DNA of 47,880 bases. It comes from Isosphaeraceae bacterium (lineage in GTDB: Bacteria; Planctomycetota; Planctomycetia; Isosphaerales; Isosphaeraceae). Positions 7,785 through 18,537 of this stretch are shown here, one piece after another. Location of the stretch: the NCBI GenBank assembly GCA_025356475.1, contig JANXSX010000054.1, positions 1 through 47,880 of the forward strand, written 5' to 3'. Position 1 is the stretch's first letter. Each line of letters opens with the position of its first letter. The translations under genes and the position numbers were made by a program. The notes beneath the pieces are model-generated. The model had not been told where the DNA came from. It saw only the letters and a list, made by a program, of their open reading frames with translations, and ran no database searches.

Positions 7785-10700
7785 CTATGCGTTGGTTCTC
7801 CTTGGGCTGGACTTAGCAAATGAGTGACCCTTCGGGGCCGTGTGATGAAATTTACGAGGACCACCGGGTGTTTGTGCAGTGTGGCCTTGTGCGACTAGGC
7901 TGATTCTACGCCGGATCGTTGTCGTCTGAGTCGGTGCTGGGGCTGGTATGACCGCAGTTGTCGTCGTCCCGACTCCGTTCAAACCAGCACGATTGGATGT
8001 GGTGGTTGTCGATGTGACATCGATTGTTTGAGTCGGTGTAACGAGCTGGGGACTAATCGAAGTAGTTATAGCCCCACCACTCAGACTAAATGCGCCGCCA
8101 AGCTTCGACCCCTTTGGCCCCTTGAGATTGGCGGTAAGCTTGTAGTTGTAAGACCCGGGAATGGCAATATCAACCCCGCCCCAACCAAACTGATAGACCA
8201 AGGGACCACGTGTCGATCGCTGGCTGTACCAAGTCGCAGTTGAGCCTCTATAGATCGTGGGATCGACGTGTCCATCACCGTCGTAATCGAGAGGTACAGG
8301 AGTTTCGGTTCCGTCGATTGTTCCCGCGTTCATCGTGACGGTGTATGACGGGGAGCCCGGCGCAGTTGGTTGGATGATGAATTGACCAGTCGATGGTCGG
8401 TAGACTGCAAGTGCAGCCCGATGCTGACCAGCATAGTCCGCTGGGACAGGGATATCACCGGTTGCACCGAACGTGATCGGGGCGTGGTTGCCGGTTGATC
8501 CATCAATAAACCACTGACTCGTCTCAGGTCGGAAAACAGCAATTTGTGCTTTGCCCGTGCCATCGTAATCCGCAGTGACGGGAATGTCGTGACCTGCCCA
8601 TCCGTACTGCTTAACGACCCCACCTCCTGAGGAATAAGCGATGTAGAACGTGGCGGTTGTCGGACGCCAGACGGCCAGATCGGTCACTCCGTCACCGTCG
8701 TAATCGCCAGTTATCGGAATGTCGACGCCTGGCTGACCGAATTGAATGACCAAGTTGCCGAGCGATGGTCGCTGGATGAACCATTGAGCCGTTGAGGGAC
8801 GGAAGAGGGCGAGGTTGGTCTTGCCCTTGCCCTCAAAGTCGCCCTGAATCGGAACATCGCGACCGGGATCTGTGGCCCCAAATGTCGTCGTCGAGCTATA
8901 GGGAGTATTCCCGGGAGCCGAAGTAATGAACCAGTTCGTATAGCTGGGAGCTGAGGTATTGAACGGACGGTAAACGGCAATCTCAGCGGCCCCGGCCACG
9001 TCGTTGTTGTAGTCGCCAGTGACGGTGACGATCGTCAACGCAAAGCTTGGACTGAAAGGGCTGGGATTCCCTACGTTGTCGAAACCTCGAGCCTCCAAGG
9101 TAATTGAACCGTTGGTGAGGTCATTCGGAAGAGTGACGGTGTACACACCGGTGACAGCGTCCGCAATTGTCGTGGCAAGCGGGACATTCGACGGGGTACC
9201 GCTGATGACCTGATAAAGGTTGACCGTACCACCTAGACTGGCCGTTCCTGTCAATCGAGGACGGCGGCTGGTGGTAATGCCGTCACCTTGAATCCCAGTA
9301 TCATCTGCCGGGTTAATGTTCAGAGTCGGTGCCGGCGGGGCCGTCGTCTTGATGGTAATCGTGATCGACGGGTTAGGCAGGGAACTCGTGCCGTTCGCAT
9401 TCCGGGCACGTGCCAGGTAGGTATACGTGCCGTCGCCCAGAAAACCAGTCTGAGGCACACGGATCGTGTAATTCCCGAAGGAATCGCTGAGTCCCGAGTT
9501 CACGATGTTTTGGAGCGGCGTGTTGTCGAGGATCTCCACTGTAACGTTAGGATCTGTCTTCCCAGTCAGACGTGGGTTCTTGATCCGGGTAATATTCTGC
9601 CCAGCAGGACCTGTGTTATCCGAGGCTAAAAGCAGCAAGGTCGGTGTCACAGGAGGAACTGGCAACCCAAGGTTCGCCGACGCCAAGGTGAAAGACAATG
9701 TCGCAACATTGCCCTTCGTACCCGAGCCGTCGATGGACTGGATACCAATAACCTTGACCCCGTTCGACGTGAATGAACCGGCCTTGATCTGAATCGAGAA
9801 CTTGCCGTAAGCGTCTGAGACCCCTGTACCGATGATTTGGGTCACCGCTGCGGCTGCAATCGCGGCAGGATCGTTCAAATCGACACCGGTCAAATCGACC
9901 AGGTTGACGGTAACTTTGTAGCCAAAAGCCGTCTGGGCCGTGAATCCCTGAATAAATGGCGTGGGAAAAGAGATCTTGGGCAACCCATTTGAGCCAATCG
10001 TTCCTTGGCTACCACCGGGGGCCGGAAGTGCCGGATCGAGCTTGACCGAATTCTGGAAAACGATGGGTGCGAGCCGGATAGCGTACGCACCCCGTCCGTA
10101 AGTCGAGGCGAGCAGGATATTGGGATTACTCTTGGAATCAAACACCCCGGTTGTATTGTCGAAAGGACGACCGGTTGTAGGGTTAATGTTGCCCAACGCG
10201 AGGTTAAGGTCCGTCACTTGCGCGTTGGGAAAATAACCACCTTCTGCGAGCGAGCCGTTGGTGGCAATATCAGGGAAGAGGGTCCAGGTCACACCGTTGT
10301 CGAACGACCGATAAACCCCTGCATCGCCACCAACATAAAGTACAGGATGGGCAGGGCCGTTGGTGACCAGGAGGTTATCAGGAATAAAGTAGCGATAGTC
10401 AGCCTGAATTGTGGAGAGAGCACGACCCAACGTTTCTGTCAGGTTGACGTTGCCGAATGAGTTGTGCGTGATGGCGAACAAGTTGCCGGTGATCTTCACC
10501 CATGTCGCACCCGCCACCCGGCTATCCACCATGTGGAAAACGCCCGTAGAAGTTACGGCATATGCCTCACCACTTCCTCGTGTCGGGTTGGTGACGATCT
10601 TCATGACCTGGGAACCATCGAGCCCGGCGGAAATGTCAGCCCAGGCATTTGAGCCAGCGACTGAACCACCACCCGTTCGGGTCAGATAGATGCGTCCCCC

Positions 10701-13700
10701 TGAAGTACCGACATAAATAAAGCTGTCGGTCTGACCGTTGTAACCCGGTGCCGAAGGGTCTGGGGCACCAAATGCCTGAGCATTGGACTGGGTACCGTCA
10801 AGAATCGTACGGTCGGCAATGAGGTTCCAGAAAATGCCCTGGTTCTCAGTGCGGAAGATATTGCCCGTGGCACTACTGATCACAATCTGGTTGCCACCGG
10901 GGCTGATCGGGTTAACCGCGAAGTTCAACACAGCCGCGAACGGCCATTGAGGATCTGGAACGCTGCCTTGACCACTCTGTTGGATCAGGCCAAATGTTCG
11001 ACCGGTCGCGTCAACTTGGAAGAAGTCGGTGGTATTGCCACCGCAGCAAGGCCAGCGGTAGTTGAACGACGTTCCGCTGCCAGTCTGGTCAGTCGCCTGG
11101 CCTCCACCGTCACCGCCGGGCCCCGTATATCTGAGGTTGCCCGATGTCAAGATATTCGGATCCGACTGTGGAAAACCGTTGTCTTGAAGCGTGAAGTAGA
11201 AGAGCGCTGAAAGCTGCGCTGCCAGACCCGCGTTCACCGACGGTTGACTCGCGCCATAGTAGATCTGGTTGATCTGGAGGTTGCCGTTTCGGCCACCCGA
11301 GACCACGTTTACGGTTCCAGTCGTCCCACTCAGATCGGACGATGTCAAACTCTGGTTGACAACGAATCCGTTGGGAGCGGCTGCGGTTGAAGATTTTCCG
11401 AGACTATGAACAAATGTACCATCGCCACGATCCACTGCTGTGAAAACGCCTTGGTCAGCACCGAACACAAATCGAGAGAGTCCCGTGAGTGGATCCTTGA
11501 ACGCGAACACTTCGTGTTGGTCAGTGTTCCCTTCAACGGCGTTATCCCAAGGGATGAACCGAGCCCCCTGCCCTGTGTTCGTGAACTTCAACGTATCGGT
11601 AACGAACGAAGTCGCACCACTCTGGAACGGATTGGACGGATCGCGGAGAAAGTTTTGAATGGGGTCGGAAAGTGGGCTGTAAAAGGATGGAGGAAAGTCA
11701 CTCTTGGGATTGGCTGGGGTCTTCAGAATGACCGAACCCTGAGCATAAGACAATCGCTGCCCACCATCAGCATTGTTCTGGGCCAGGAAAAACGAATGTG
11801 CATCTTGGAGGTAGGTGATATCGACACGGATCAAGCCTGAAGGAGCACCGTCGCGGGATCCACCAACGTAGACAACCTCAGGATGGTTCGGATCGGCGAC
11901 CAAGCTAATGTCGTAGTTCGCCTGCCCAAAGTTGAAACCGCCAGTCGGATCGTAATCAGGCGAAGCCGGATCGTTGGTCGGAACGATCGGGATGCTCTGT
12001 GGCGTCGCGGGATTTGTAAGTGTTGGCAGTCGGATCGCCGTCCAGTTCTGACCGAAATCTTTGGTGACATAGAGACCGTCGAAGTGGCTGTCAGGAGTGG
12101 CCACAGCAGCGTAGAGCCACCCTTGGTAACCGATATCTTGGGTCGCATTACCTGTGAGTGCCGGCTTCGCCAACACAATGCGGCCCTTGGCCCCGTTGGG
12201 AGTTCGGGGGGGATTATCGACGGGAACGGGGGGGTTATTGGAACGATCAATGTCGCGGGTCAATGGGTCGCCGACCCCACCGGCCATCAGGTTCCAACTG
12301 CCGCCACCGTTCGGGCTTATATACACACCCTGACCACGGAGCGCAGCGTAAAGAATGCGGAGATTGCCTGTCGGATTGCTAACTGCGTCAATGGTGCCGC
12401 TGTTGGGGTCAAGCGTGACATCAGTCGCCTGGCCAACGAGCACGCGTGTCCATGTTTTACCCGTATCCTGGCTTCGCCAGATACCGGCCTGGTTGGCGTT
12501 GCCGGAAAGCGTTGCGTAAACGATCGTCTCGCCGCTCGGGGTCGGTCGAGGATCAACCACGATCGTGAACGAAGTTGAGCCTAAGAAGATATGGTCGCGT
12601 AGCGGCGAGGTGATTGCGAGAGGAATGCCCGCCGCATCGACGTTTGTCGTGCTATCGAGGACGGTCCACGTCCCTCCCCCATCCAGACTTCTAAGGAAGC
12701 CGACACCTTGGGAGCCGGTGTCACCTTCTCCCGTAGCCGCGAACACGATTGTCTGTTTGGGATCGTTGTTGCGTCCAAAAGCTGTCAGGCTGCCAATATT
12801 CAGTGAGAACGTGGGGCCGTAATCGGTAAGCGGGATCCAAGTGGGGCCGTTGGGGTTCTCGGTCAGGAAATTGCTCGTCTTCCAGACACCACCGCTAGCA
12901 CCAGCAAGGAAAGCCGTATTGCCCGAGGGGTCCGAAGGATCAAGAACCATGCCGCCGATACGACTTGACCGGACGCCCGCACCATTGGACTCTCCCGAAA
13001 CCGCGCTTGGTCCAGCGGCACCGCCGATGCCGGCCGGACCGACTGCTGTCCAGGTCGTGGTTGAGGTCGAGTTGGTCGGGTCCAATGTGAAGAGACGGAA
13101 ACTGGCCACAGTCTGGTCGGCGACCGTCTCGCCAAGGCCTGAGTTCGATTGTGCCTTCGACAGACCAAGCGACCAAGCAGACAATGTCCCTACAAGACTC
13201 GTCGAGAAGTTCTGAATCGTCAGGGTCCAGGTGCCCTTGGCGTTCTTGCCAATCAAGTTGGCGAGTGGAGTCTGCGGTACGAACTGACCAATGAACGGAG
13301 GTGCTCCGTTTTGGATCAGAGTGGCCGCCGAATCACTGAAAACTGTATTCTGAAAATTCTTCCGAGGCGTGGGACCAACATTCCCGACCTTCGTAAACAA
13401 CTTAACAATTGTGCCGTCGGGCGCGGTAAGGAATGCCGCCAGATCCGGATCATTCGGGAAGGAAATATTAAGGCTCAGAGTCGCGCCCTGAAGAACGTAA
13501 TCATCGCTGATGACCAAGGTGGAGCTAATCGTACCGGGAACCGGCTGGCCACTCACCAGCTTTGCAGTCTGCGTGGTGATTGGGATGGCGGTCGAATTGT
13601 ACGTCTTGACAACTTGCGCCCCACCCGGTGCAGGGTTGCCTCGCAAGAGATCAAGCCCGGCGTTCTGATTGTTGTCGATCAGGTCGCCGCCGTTCGCACC

Positions 13701-16700
13701 CGCCACGGCTTGGATATTGGGTCCGAGGATGACTGAGTACGTACCATTAAGCAATTGCTGTGGGAATGTAACTCGGAACGTCTGATAAACGTTGGGTGTG
13801 CCGAAATCGGCTGCGGAGCTTGTATCCACTGTGGCAGTTAAAGACCAGGCGCTGATCTGGCTCGATGCCGTTAGAGTCCAGACTCCGCTCAGAGACTTGC
13901 CAACCGCGGTGGGAATCGAAACAACCACGTCTGCGTCAGAAGCAAGATTTGGAATCGTATACGTCGTTCCATCGGGACCGATCAATGTCAGGGATGAGTT
14001 GTCAGCACCGAGAAGAGTCGCTTTGAGCTTCAACGCGGCGAGTGTAAACGTTCCGCCGCTACCACCAGACCCGACAGGTGGTGTGATGAGCAGTGCCGAG
14101 GGCGAGCCTGCGGTCAACAGAACGTTGGGAGATCGGAAGTCATAGACCGGCACCGGGGTCACGGTAATCTGAGGTGTGATCACCAATGACCAGTTAGTCA
14201 GAGAACCGACACTACCGCTGACCACATCCTGAATCCGGAGCGTCCACTTGCCGTCGATGACCTTGCCCTTGAGCGTAGCAAGGGGAGAAATCGGGCGATA
14301 GACGTTCGTGAACGGTGCTACGCCCTGGGCGAATGTCAGCCCTGCGGTATCATCGAAGGTCGTGTTCGTCAAGTTGGCGCCCGCGCCCGCAGCCTTCGAG
14401 ATCAACGGAATCTGGGTGCCATCGGGGGCGATCAAGGTAACGATCAAGTTGCTGACGTTCGGATGAGCGATGCTCAGCGTGATCGCCAGATTGTCGATCT
14501 TAAAGGTGCCAGCCGAACTCGGAATCGTCAAAGTCGAGTCGAGCAAGGCACCCGTGTTATCAGGAATCGTTGCACCAAGATTTGTGGCCTTGTATGCCGG
14601 ACCAGCCTGGAAAATCGTCGGACCGTTAATGACCCCAAGAGGTCCCTGAATGCGCAACACGTCCGTATTGTCGAACGTAGCTGTGTTCATGTTACGATCA
14701 AACGTAACGTCGAGCGAACTCACGCCCTGGTTCTGCACGAGATTGTCGAACGAGGCTGAAGTGTTCACAACACTCGTATCAATTGCATGCGGACCTGAGA
14801 CAATGATCGGCACCGTGGTGTTGTCGAATGGAGCCGAAATTGTGTTGCCCGACAGAGGCTTAGGATTCAGATATGCGTCAGCCGCGCTCCCAGGCGTGCC
14901 GTCGGCGTTCTGGTCCATCAAATTGCCGGTTTTCCCTGGAACGAGCTGGAGAGTGCCCGTATCGATCGTGAGGGACCAATCCTGCAAGAATCCGCTGTCA
15001 AGGGAGAAACCGTCGTTGATCTGCAGGGTCCAATTGCCATTGGCTGTTCCAGCGTTCAAGCCCGATAGGGGCTGATCGGGCAAGAAAGTCCCCGTAAACG
15101 GTGCCGTTCCGAATGAGATCGGTATCAAGGCAGCGTCGCTGAAGATCGTATTTGTGTAATTTTGGCCACTACCGCCATGGTTCTGCGAGAGAACGACATT
15201 ACTTCCATTCGGAGAGGTCAACGAAATCGTCAAATCGAAATCGAATGTGTGCGTCAAGTTGATAGAAACGATGACGGACGCAATGACACTCCCTGCTGGA
15301 AAAACATTGACAGGCATCACTGAAACGGTCGTATCTTGCGCGGCAATCCCGGAGCCGCCTGTACCAACTGGGGGGACACGAAGGTTTAGACCAGTCAAGC
15401 TGGTCGTTTGGGGATTGTTGTTGGGAACAACCGCAACCGTCGCTGGGCTACGCAGGCGATCTTTGATCACCGGCTGGATTGCATACGTATAAGTTCCGAC
15501 GCCCGACTGCGGTGACTGCAGCCGTACGAGCCAATCGATAGGTCCACTGGCAGGGTTGTTATTGGTCGGAACAATGGATCCCACCGGAATGTTCTGTGCC
15601 ATCGAGCCATTTGCAGGCTGGAAGGTGACAGTCACAGCCGAGGTTGGGAACGTATTGGGGTCGATTGAACGATCGAACGTCAGGCCGAACCCCGTGAACT
15701 GCTGGGTACCGTCCGATGCAAACGTGTTGTTGTAAAGCTGCCCGCTATCATTCTGAGCCTTGACTGGCCCCATCGTGCTGGCGATGATCCGCGGTCCGGC
15801 TGCAAAGTGAATCGCGTTTGTCAGGACCGACAACTGGCCTTTACCATTTGCGAGACCGTTCGCGTTCCCAACCCAAAGTGGATATGCGACGCCATTGGCA
15901 ACCGCGAGTCCCTGATAATTCCCATAGCCCCGATCACCATCTGAGTTCGGATCCCCACCTGACTGGTTCTCAGGAATAGGCCCAATTTGGAGCGGATTCC
16001 CTGTAATCGCGTCAACGGCCGTCTGGCTGAAGTTGGTGTACACCGAAGAACTGAACGTCTGACCTCCATCAATGCTCGCGCCGATCGTGGTCACGACCCG
16101 AGCACGCGATGCATCGTCGCGGGCATCGAGGTAGCTAAGAACAAGAGTACCCGTTGATTGATCTACGGCCAACTGGGGTTGAAACTGGGGTCGACCGCTC
16201 AGCGCGAACGCCGTCCCGTTCGCAAGCCCGGCGAGTGTGCCGGCCCCTGTGTAGCCGTCGATTACGGCATCGTCATCGTTGCTAGGAATCGGAACACCAC
16301 CAAGGGCCGTATTGACATTCTCGAAACTCCAGCTCGCCCCACCGTTGTCCGAAAACTTGACGAAGATGTCGGTGTTATCGGCTTGGTTGCTTCCGATGAC
16401 ACCGAAGCGAACGTTGTCCAGAATATCAACGTAGGCGACATAAAGTCGGCCTTGGAACTGGCTAAAGGAGCCGAGCGTATTGTCAGACGCAATCACAGCG
16501 CCTGGTCCAATTCCCTTGGACGTGGCCAGGGTCGTCACCGGGTAATTCCCCGGAGTTACCGCACCGCGCACGGTGGTCCTACCAACGGTTGCCGTCCCGA
16601 GGTTAGCGTATCCCCCCCCCGCTGTCGGGACGAGACGCGCAACTTGAATGATATCAACGGGCGGACTCTGGTTGCTTCCGCTGCCAAAGTCGTCGAAAAC

Positions 16701-17696
16701 GACAGTGACCTGACCACCGGTGATCGCGGGTAGACCTGGTTGGACTAAGCGATTCTGGCTAATGGTGATCTTGGGAGACGAGTACTGCTGAATCGGATCC
16801 CCACCAAAGTTGCCACCGCTAACCCGAATCGGAGTACTGAAACTCGTACCACCGTTGGTGGATTGGAGCACTTCGATGGTGTAGCGATTCCAAGGGTTGG
16901 GAGGGGTTGGGGGCGGTGGAGTATCCTTCACCCAGGCAATGTGGATCCGATTGGTAAATGCATCCGTCTGTGTTGCACCCGTACTGGGGTCGGTGATGGT
17001 CGAAGGGTTAGTGTCGACCGCAAGTGTAGCGTCACGCACGCCTGGGAAATTAAATGCAACGGTATTCTGCGGCAGATTTGTCTGGTTCCAGAAGTAAACA
17101 AGATTCGTAGTTGCCCCCGACGGTGCATTTCCAGCAACGGTATATTTGCTAAGAAACACGACTCCCGCGCCGTTGTCAGAATTGCGCTGTGTTGTCAAAA
17201 TATAAAAGTTATTGTTTGCGTCCCATGCCCCAACGGCGTCATCGTTTTCCTGGTATCTCAGAGGTGGGTTCGCGGTCGAGGGAGTGGCGCCAGGTTCATC
17301 GATCAGTATCTGATTACCCGTGGGCAATCCAACGGTCGTCCACGACTGGCCACCGTTCGACGAGAACTTGGCCCCGACGGTAAAGAATGAGTTGGGTGAT
17401 TGGATGTTGGCGTTCCGCACGCCGAAGGTTGCCACCAACTGACTGGCATTGTTGGGGTTGATGGTAATTGTCGGATTGTTGTCGTTGACCTTGCCATCAG
17501 ACGTATTAAATCCATCCACCACCGTTGGGCTCTTCGTAACCAACAACGCCGGCAGTGTCGCCATCAACGTGCGGGCTTCCAAGTTCTCGAGCGCCAGTGT
17601 GCGGAGCCTCGACTTGCGCAACGAAGCCTGTCCACTGTTGTTCCGCGCCCGGCCCTGGGCCTCGCGACTTTCCAGCTTGGTCTTGACCGGGCTCAT
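7785..17696 (-). CDS. Giant secreted multidomain protein: Asp-box propellers, P-domains, Ig-like and calcium-loop repeats
   Basis: 3,303 residues from the ATG at 17696, which has GGAGAGGA just upstream; a frame extension 71 codons further has no such site. The N-terminus (LENLEARTLMA, about 33-43) is the planctomycete leader motif of very large exported proteins (LEPR-XLL type). Then: an Asp-box propeller region, about 50-630 (SNGGQSW, SDNGGASW, SIDGGQTF); four proprotein-convertase P-domain-like modules at about 750-915, 1035-1175, 1195-1295 and 1380-1520, each ending near GxWTLxIxD...W; a second long propeller, about 1540-2540 (SLDGGGTW, SPNGGGSW, SFDNGVTW), sortilin/glycoside-hydrolase-74-like; Ig-like modules at about 2580-2890; and six VCBS/FG-GAP-like repeats at about 2895-3180 of the form DIPVxxDYDGDGxxDLAVxRPxT. 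The tail is basic, with no PEP-CTERM or LPXTG signal. It is probably a surface or matrix adhesion or binding protein. No catalytic set is evident; hydrolase activity cannot be excluded. A run of nine G (16612-16620) lies in the coding strand. Confidence 0.9.
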   Translation of the reverse strand: MSPVKTKLESREAQGRARNNSGQASLRKSRLRTLALENLEARTLMATLPALLVTKSPTVVDGFNTSDGKVNDNNPTITINPNNASQLVATFGVRNANIQSPNSFFTVGAKFSSNGGQSWTTVGLPTGNQILIDEPGATPSTANPPLRYQENDDAVGAWDANNNFYILTTQRNSDNGAGVVFLSKYTVAGNAPSGATTNLVYFWNQTNLPQNTVAFNFPGVRDATLAVDTNPSTITDPSTGATQTDAFTNRIHIAWVKDTPPPPTPPNPWNRYTIEVLQSTNGGTSFSTPIRVSGGNFGGDPIQQYSSPKITISQNRLVQPGLPAITGGQVTVVFDDFGSGSNQSPPVDIIQVARLVPTAGGGYANLGTATVGRTTVRGAVTPGNYPVTTLATSKGIGPGAVIASDNTLGSFSQFQGRLYVAYVDILDNVRFGVIGSNQADNTDIFVKFSDNGGASWSFENVNTALGGVPIPSNDDDAVIDGYTGAGTLAGLANGTAFALSGRPQFQPQLAVDQSTGTLVLSYLDARDDASRARVVTTIGASIDGGQTFSSSVYTNFSQTAVDAITGNPLQIGPIPENQSGGDPNSDGDRGYGNYQGLAVANGVAYPLWVGNANGLANGKGQLSVLTNAIHFAAGPRIIASTMGPVKAQNDSGQLYNNTFASDGTQQFTGFGLTFDRSIDPNTFPTSAVTVTFQPANGSMAQNIPVGSIVPTNNNPASGPIDWLVRLQSPQSGVGTYTYAIQPVIKDRLRSPATVAVVPNNNPQTTSLTGLNLRVPPVGTGGSGIAAQDTTVSVMPVNVFPAGSVIASVIVSINLTHTFDFDLTISLTSPNGSNVVLSQNHGGSGQNYTNTIFSDAALIPISFGTAPFTGTFLPDQPLSGLNAGTANGNWTLQINDGFSLDSGFLQDWSLTIDTGTLQLVPGKTGNLMDQNADGTPGSAADAYLNPKPLSGNTISAPFDNTTVPIIVSGPHAIDTSVVNTSASFDNLVQNQGVSSLDVTFDRNMNTATFDNTDVLRIQGPLGVINGPTIFQAGPAYKATNLGATIPDNTGALLDSTLTIPSSAGTFKIDNLAITLSIAHPNVSNLIVTLIAPDGTQIPLISKAAGAGANLTNTTFDDTAGLTFAQGVAPFTNVYRPISPLATLKGKVIDGKWTLRIQDVVSGSVGSLTNWSLVITPQITVTPVPVYDFRSPNVLLTAGSPSALLITPPVGSGGSGGTFTLAALKLKATLLGADNSSLTLIGPDGTTYTIPNLASDADVVVSIPTAVGKSLSGVWTLTASSQISAWSLTATVDTSSAADFGTPNVYQTFRVTFPQQLLNGTYSVILGPNIQAVAGANGGDLIDNNQNAGLDLLRGNPAPGGAQVVKTYNSTAIPITTQTAKLVSGQPVPGTISSTLVISDDYVLQGATLSLNISFPNDPDLAAFLTAPDGTIVKLFTKVGNVGPTPRKNFQNTVFSDSAATLIQNGAPPFIGQFVPQTPLANLIGKNAKGTWTLTIQNFSTSLVGTLSAWSLGLSKAQSNSGLGETVADQTVASFRLFTLDPTNSTSTTTWTAVGPAGIGGAAGPSAVSGESNGAGVRSSRIGGMVLDPSDPSGNTAFLAGASGGVWKTSNFLTENPNGPTWIPLTDYGPTFSLNIGSLTAFGRNNDPKQTIVFAATGEGDTGSQGVGFLRSLDGGGTWTVLDSTTNVDAAGIPLAITSPLRDHIFLGSTSFTIVVDPRPTPSGETIVYATLSGNANQAGIWRSQDTGKTWTRVLVGQATDVTLDPNSGTIDAVSNPTGNLRILYAALRGQGVYISPNGGGSWNLMAGGVGDPLTRDIDRSNNPPVPVDNPPRTPNGAKGRIVLAKPALTGNATQDIGYQGWLYAAVATPDSHFDGLYVTKDFGQNWTAIRLPTLTNPATPQSIPIVPTNDPASPDYDPTGGFNFGQANYDISLVADPNHPEVVYVGGSRDGAPSGLIRVDITYLQDAHSFFLAQNNADGGQRLSYAQGSVILKTPANPKSDFPPSFYSPLSDPIQNFLRDPSNPFQSGATSFVTDTLKFTNTGQGARFIPWDNAVEGNTDQHEVFAFKDPLTGLSRFVFGADQGVFTAVDRGDGTFVHSLGKSSTAAAPNGFVVNQSLTSSDLSGTTGTVNVVSGGRNGNLQINQIYYGASQPSVNAGLAAQLSALFYFTLQDNGFPQSDPNILTSGNLRYTGPGGDGGGQATDQTGSGTSFNYRWPCCGGNTTDFFQVDATGRTFGLIQQSGQGSVPDPQWPFAAVLNFAVNPISPGGNQIVISSATGNIFRTENQGIFWNLIADRTILDGTQSNAQAFGAPDPSAPGYNGQTDSFIYVGTSGGRIYLTRTGGGSVAGSNAWADISAGLDGSQVMKIVTNPTRGSGEAYAVTSTGVFHMVDSRVAGATWVKITGNLFAITHNSFGNVNLTETLGRALSTIQADYRYFIPDNLLVTNGPAHPVLYVGGDAGVYRSFDNGVTWTLFPDIATNGSLAEGGYFPNAQVTDLNLALGNINPTTGRPFDNTTGVFDSKSNPNILLASTYGRGAYAIRLAPIVFQNSVKLDPALPAPGGSQGTIGSNGLPKISFPTPFIQGFTAQTAFGYKVTVNLVDLTGVDLNDPAAIAAAAVTQIIGTGVSDAYGKFSIQIKAGSFTSNGVKVIGIQSIDGSGTKGNVATLSFTLASANLGLPVPPVTPTLLLLASDNTGPAGQNITRIKNPRLTGKTDPNVTVEILDNTPLQNIVNSGLSDSFGNYTIRVPQTGFLGDGTYTYLARARNANGTSSLPNPSITITIKTTAPPAPTLNINPADDTGIQGDGITTSRRPRLTGTASLGGTVNLYQVISGTPSNVPLATTIADAVTGVYTVTLPNDLTNGSITLEARGFDNVGNPSPFSPSFALTIVTVTGDYNNDVAGAAEIAVYRPFNTSAPSYTNWFITSAPGNTPYSSTTTFGATDPGRDVPIQGDFEGKGKTNLALFRPSTAQWFIQRPSLGNLVIQFGQPGVDIPITGDYDGDGVTDLAVWRPTTATFYIAYSSGGGVVKQYGWAGHDIPVTADYDGTGKAQIAVFRPETSQWFIDGSTGNHAPITFGATGDIPVPADYAGQHRAALAVYRPSTGQFIIQPTAPGSPSYTVTMNAGTIDGTETPVPLDYDGDGHVDPTIYRGSTATWYSQRSTRGPLVYQFGWGGVDIAIPGSYNYKLTANLKGPKGSKLGGAFSLSGGAITTSISPQLVTPTQTIDVTSTTTTSNRAGLNGVGTTTTAVIPAPAPTQTTTIRRRISLVAQGHTAQTPGGPRKFHHTAPKGHSFAKSSPRRTNA

Positions 17697-18536
17697 GTCG
17701 TCCTCTCCGCAATTGTGACGACGCCACTGGTTATGGCGAACGTAAGGAAGATGATAGCAACTGGGGTGGATAGACAAGAGGCGTGGACTACCCGAAACAT
17801 GCTCGTCACTTCCCCTCGCGTCAAGTTTTCCGGAAGCGAGTTGAGCATTGCGGCGAAAAGTCGCGCCATTTCTGATCAGCCTCAGCCAAATCGTGAGGTA
17901 GATGATCAAATTTCTTGACCGTATCTGATATCATGCACGCACGGTCGCACTGTTGTCAAGCGTCGAGTAGCAACCACTGTGAGTTTCTTGACTGGACTGT
18001 GTAATCGTCACAATCCTTGGCCCCGTTTGCAACGACTACTTAAATGCGATGGTTGCTGACCCCATCCCGGAGAACGCGATCCGACCAAGCCATAGTGAAG
18101 GTCTTTAGCGAGAAGAATAAGTGTCCGATTTCGATCACAGTTGGTCATTTGACTTAGTAGATGCTCGCTTGGGTTAAACGAACCGAGCCCCCCTGCTCCG
18201 GGAATCAATCGCGGACGCGCAGACATGGTCGCACCGCGCCGCTGAGCCCCGCCCACAAACCGACGATTTGCATTTTGATAAACGCGAGCGTGCCGCGAGC
18301 AGAAACCAGGGGGACGGCATGTCCAAGGTTGCGTACTGCTCCCTACGTGAAGGATGAGAATCCGTCATTAATACCTAAAGCCACTCCCCTGCTCTGACTC
18401 AGAGTCTGGCGTCATCCTGCTCTCGCGATGTGTGCGTGTCTTAGCATCAAGTGCGATCGACTGAGTTTCAGAGCCATTGCTGTACCTAGACCACGCCAAC
18501 ATAAAATTGACGTATGTCGCTGTTGGCCTATTGGTG
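17697..18536. other. Upstream region of the giant gene, no gene seen
   Basis: About 840 bp with only short overlapping frames that lack ribosome-binding sites and recognisable content. It should hold the promoter of the giant gene near its left end. No RNA gene or repeat was recognised here. Confidence 0.5.
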
Positions 18537-18537
18537 C

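Noticed and set aside
7785-17696. Large antisense frames opposite the giant gene
   Set aside because: Composition and lack of ribosome-binding sites mark them as shadows of the long minus-strand gene.
17696-17909. N-terminal extension of the giant gene
   Set aside because: 71 extra residues with no signal-like content; GGAGAGGA directly precedes the ATG at 17696.
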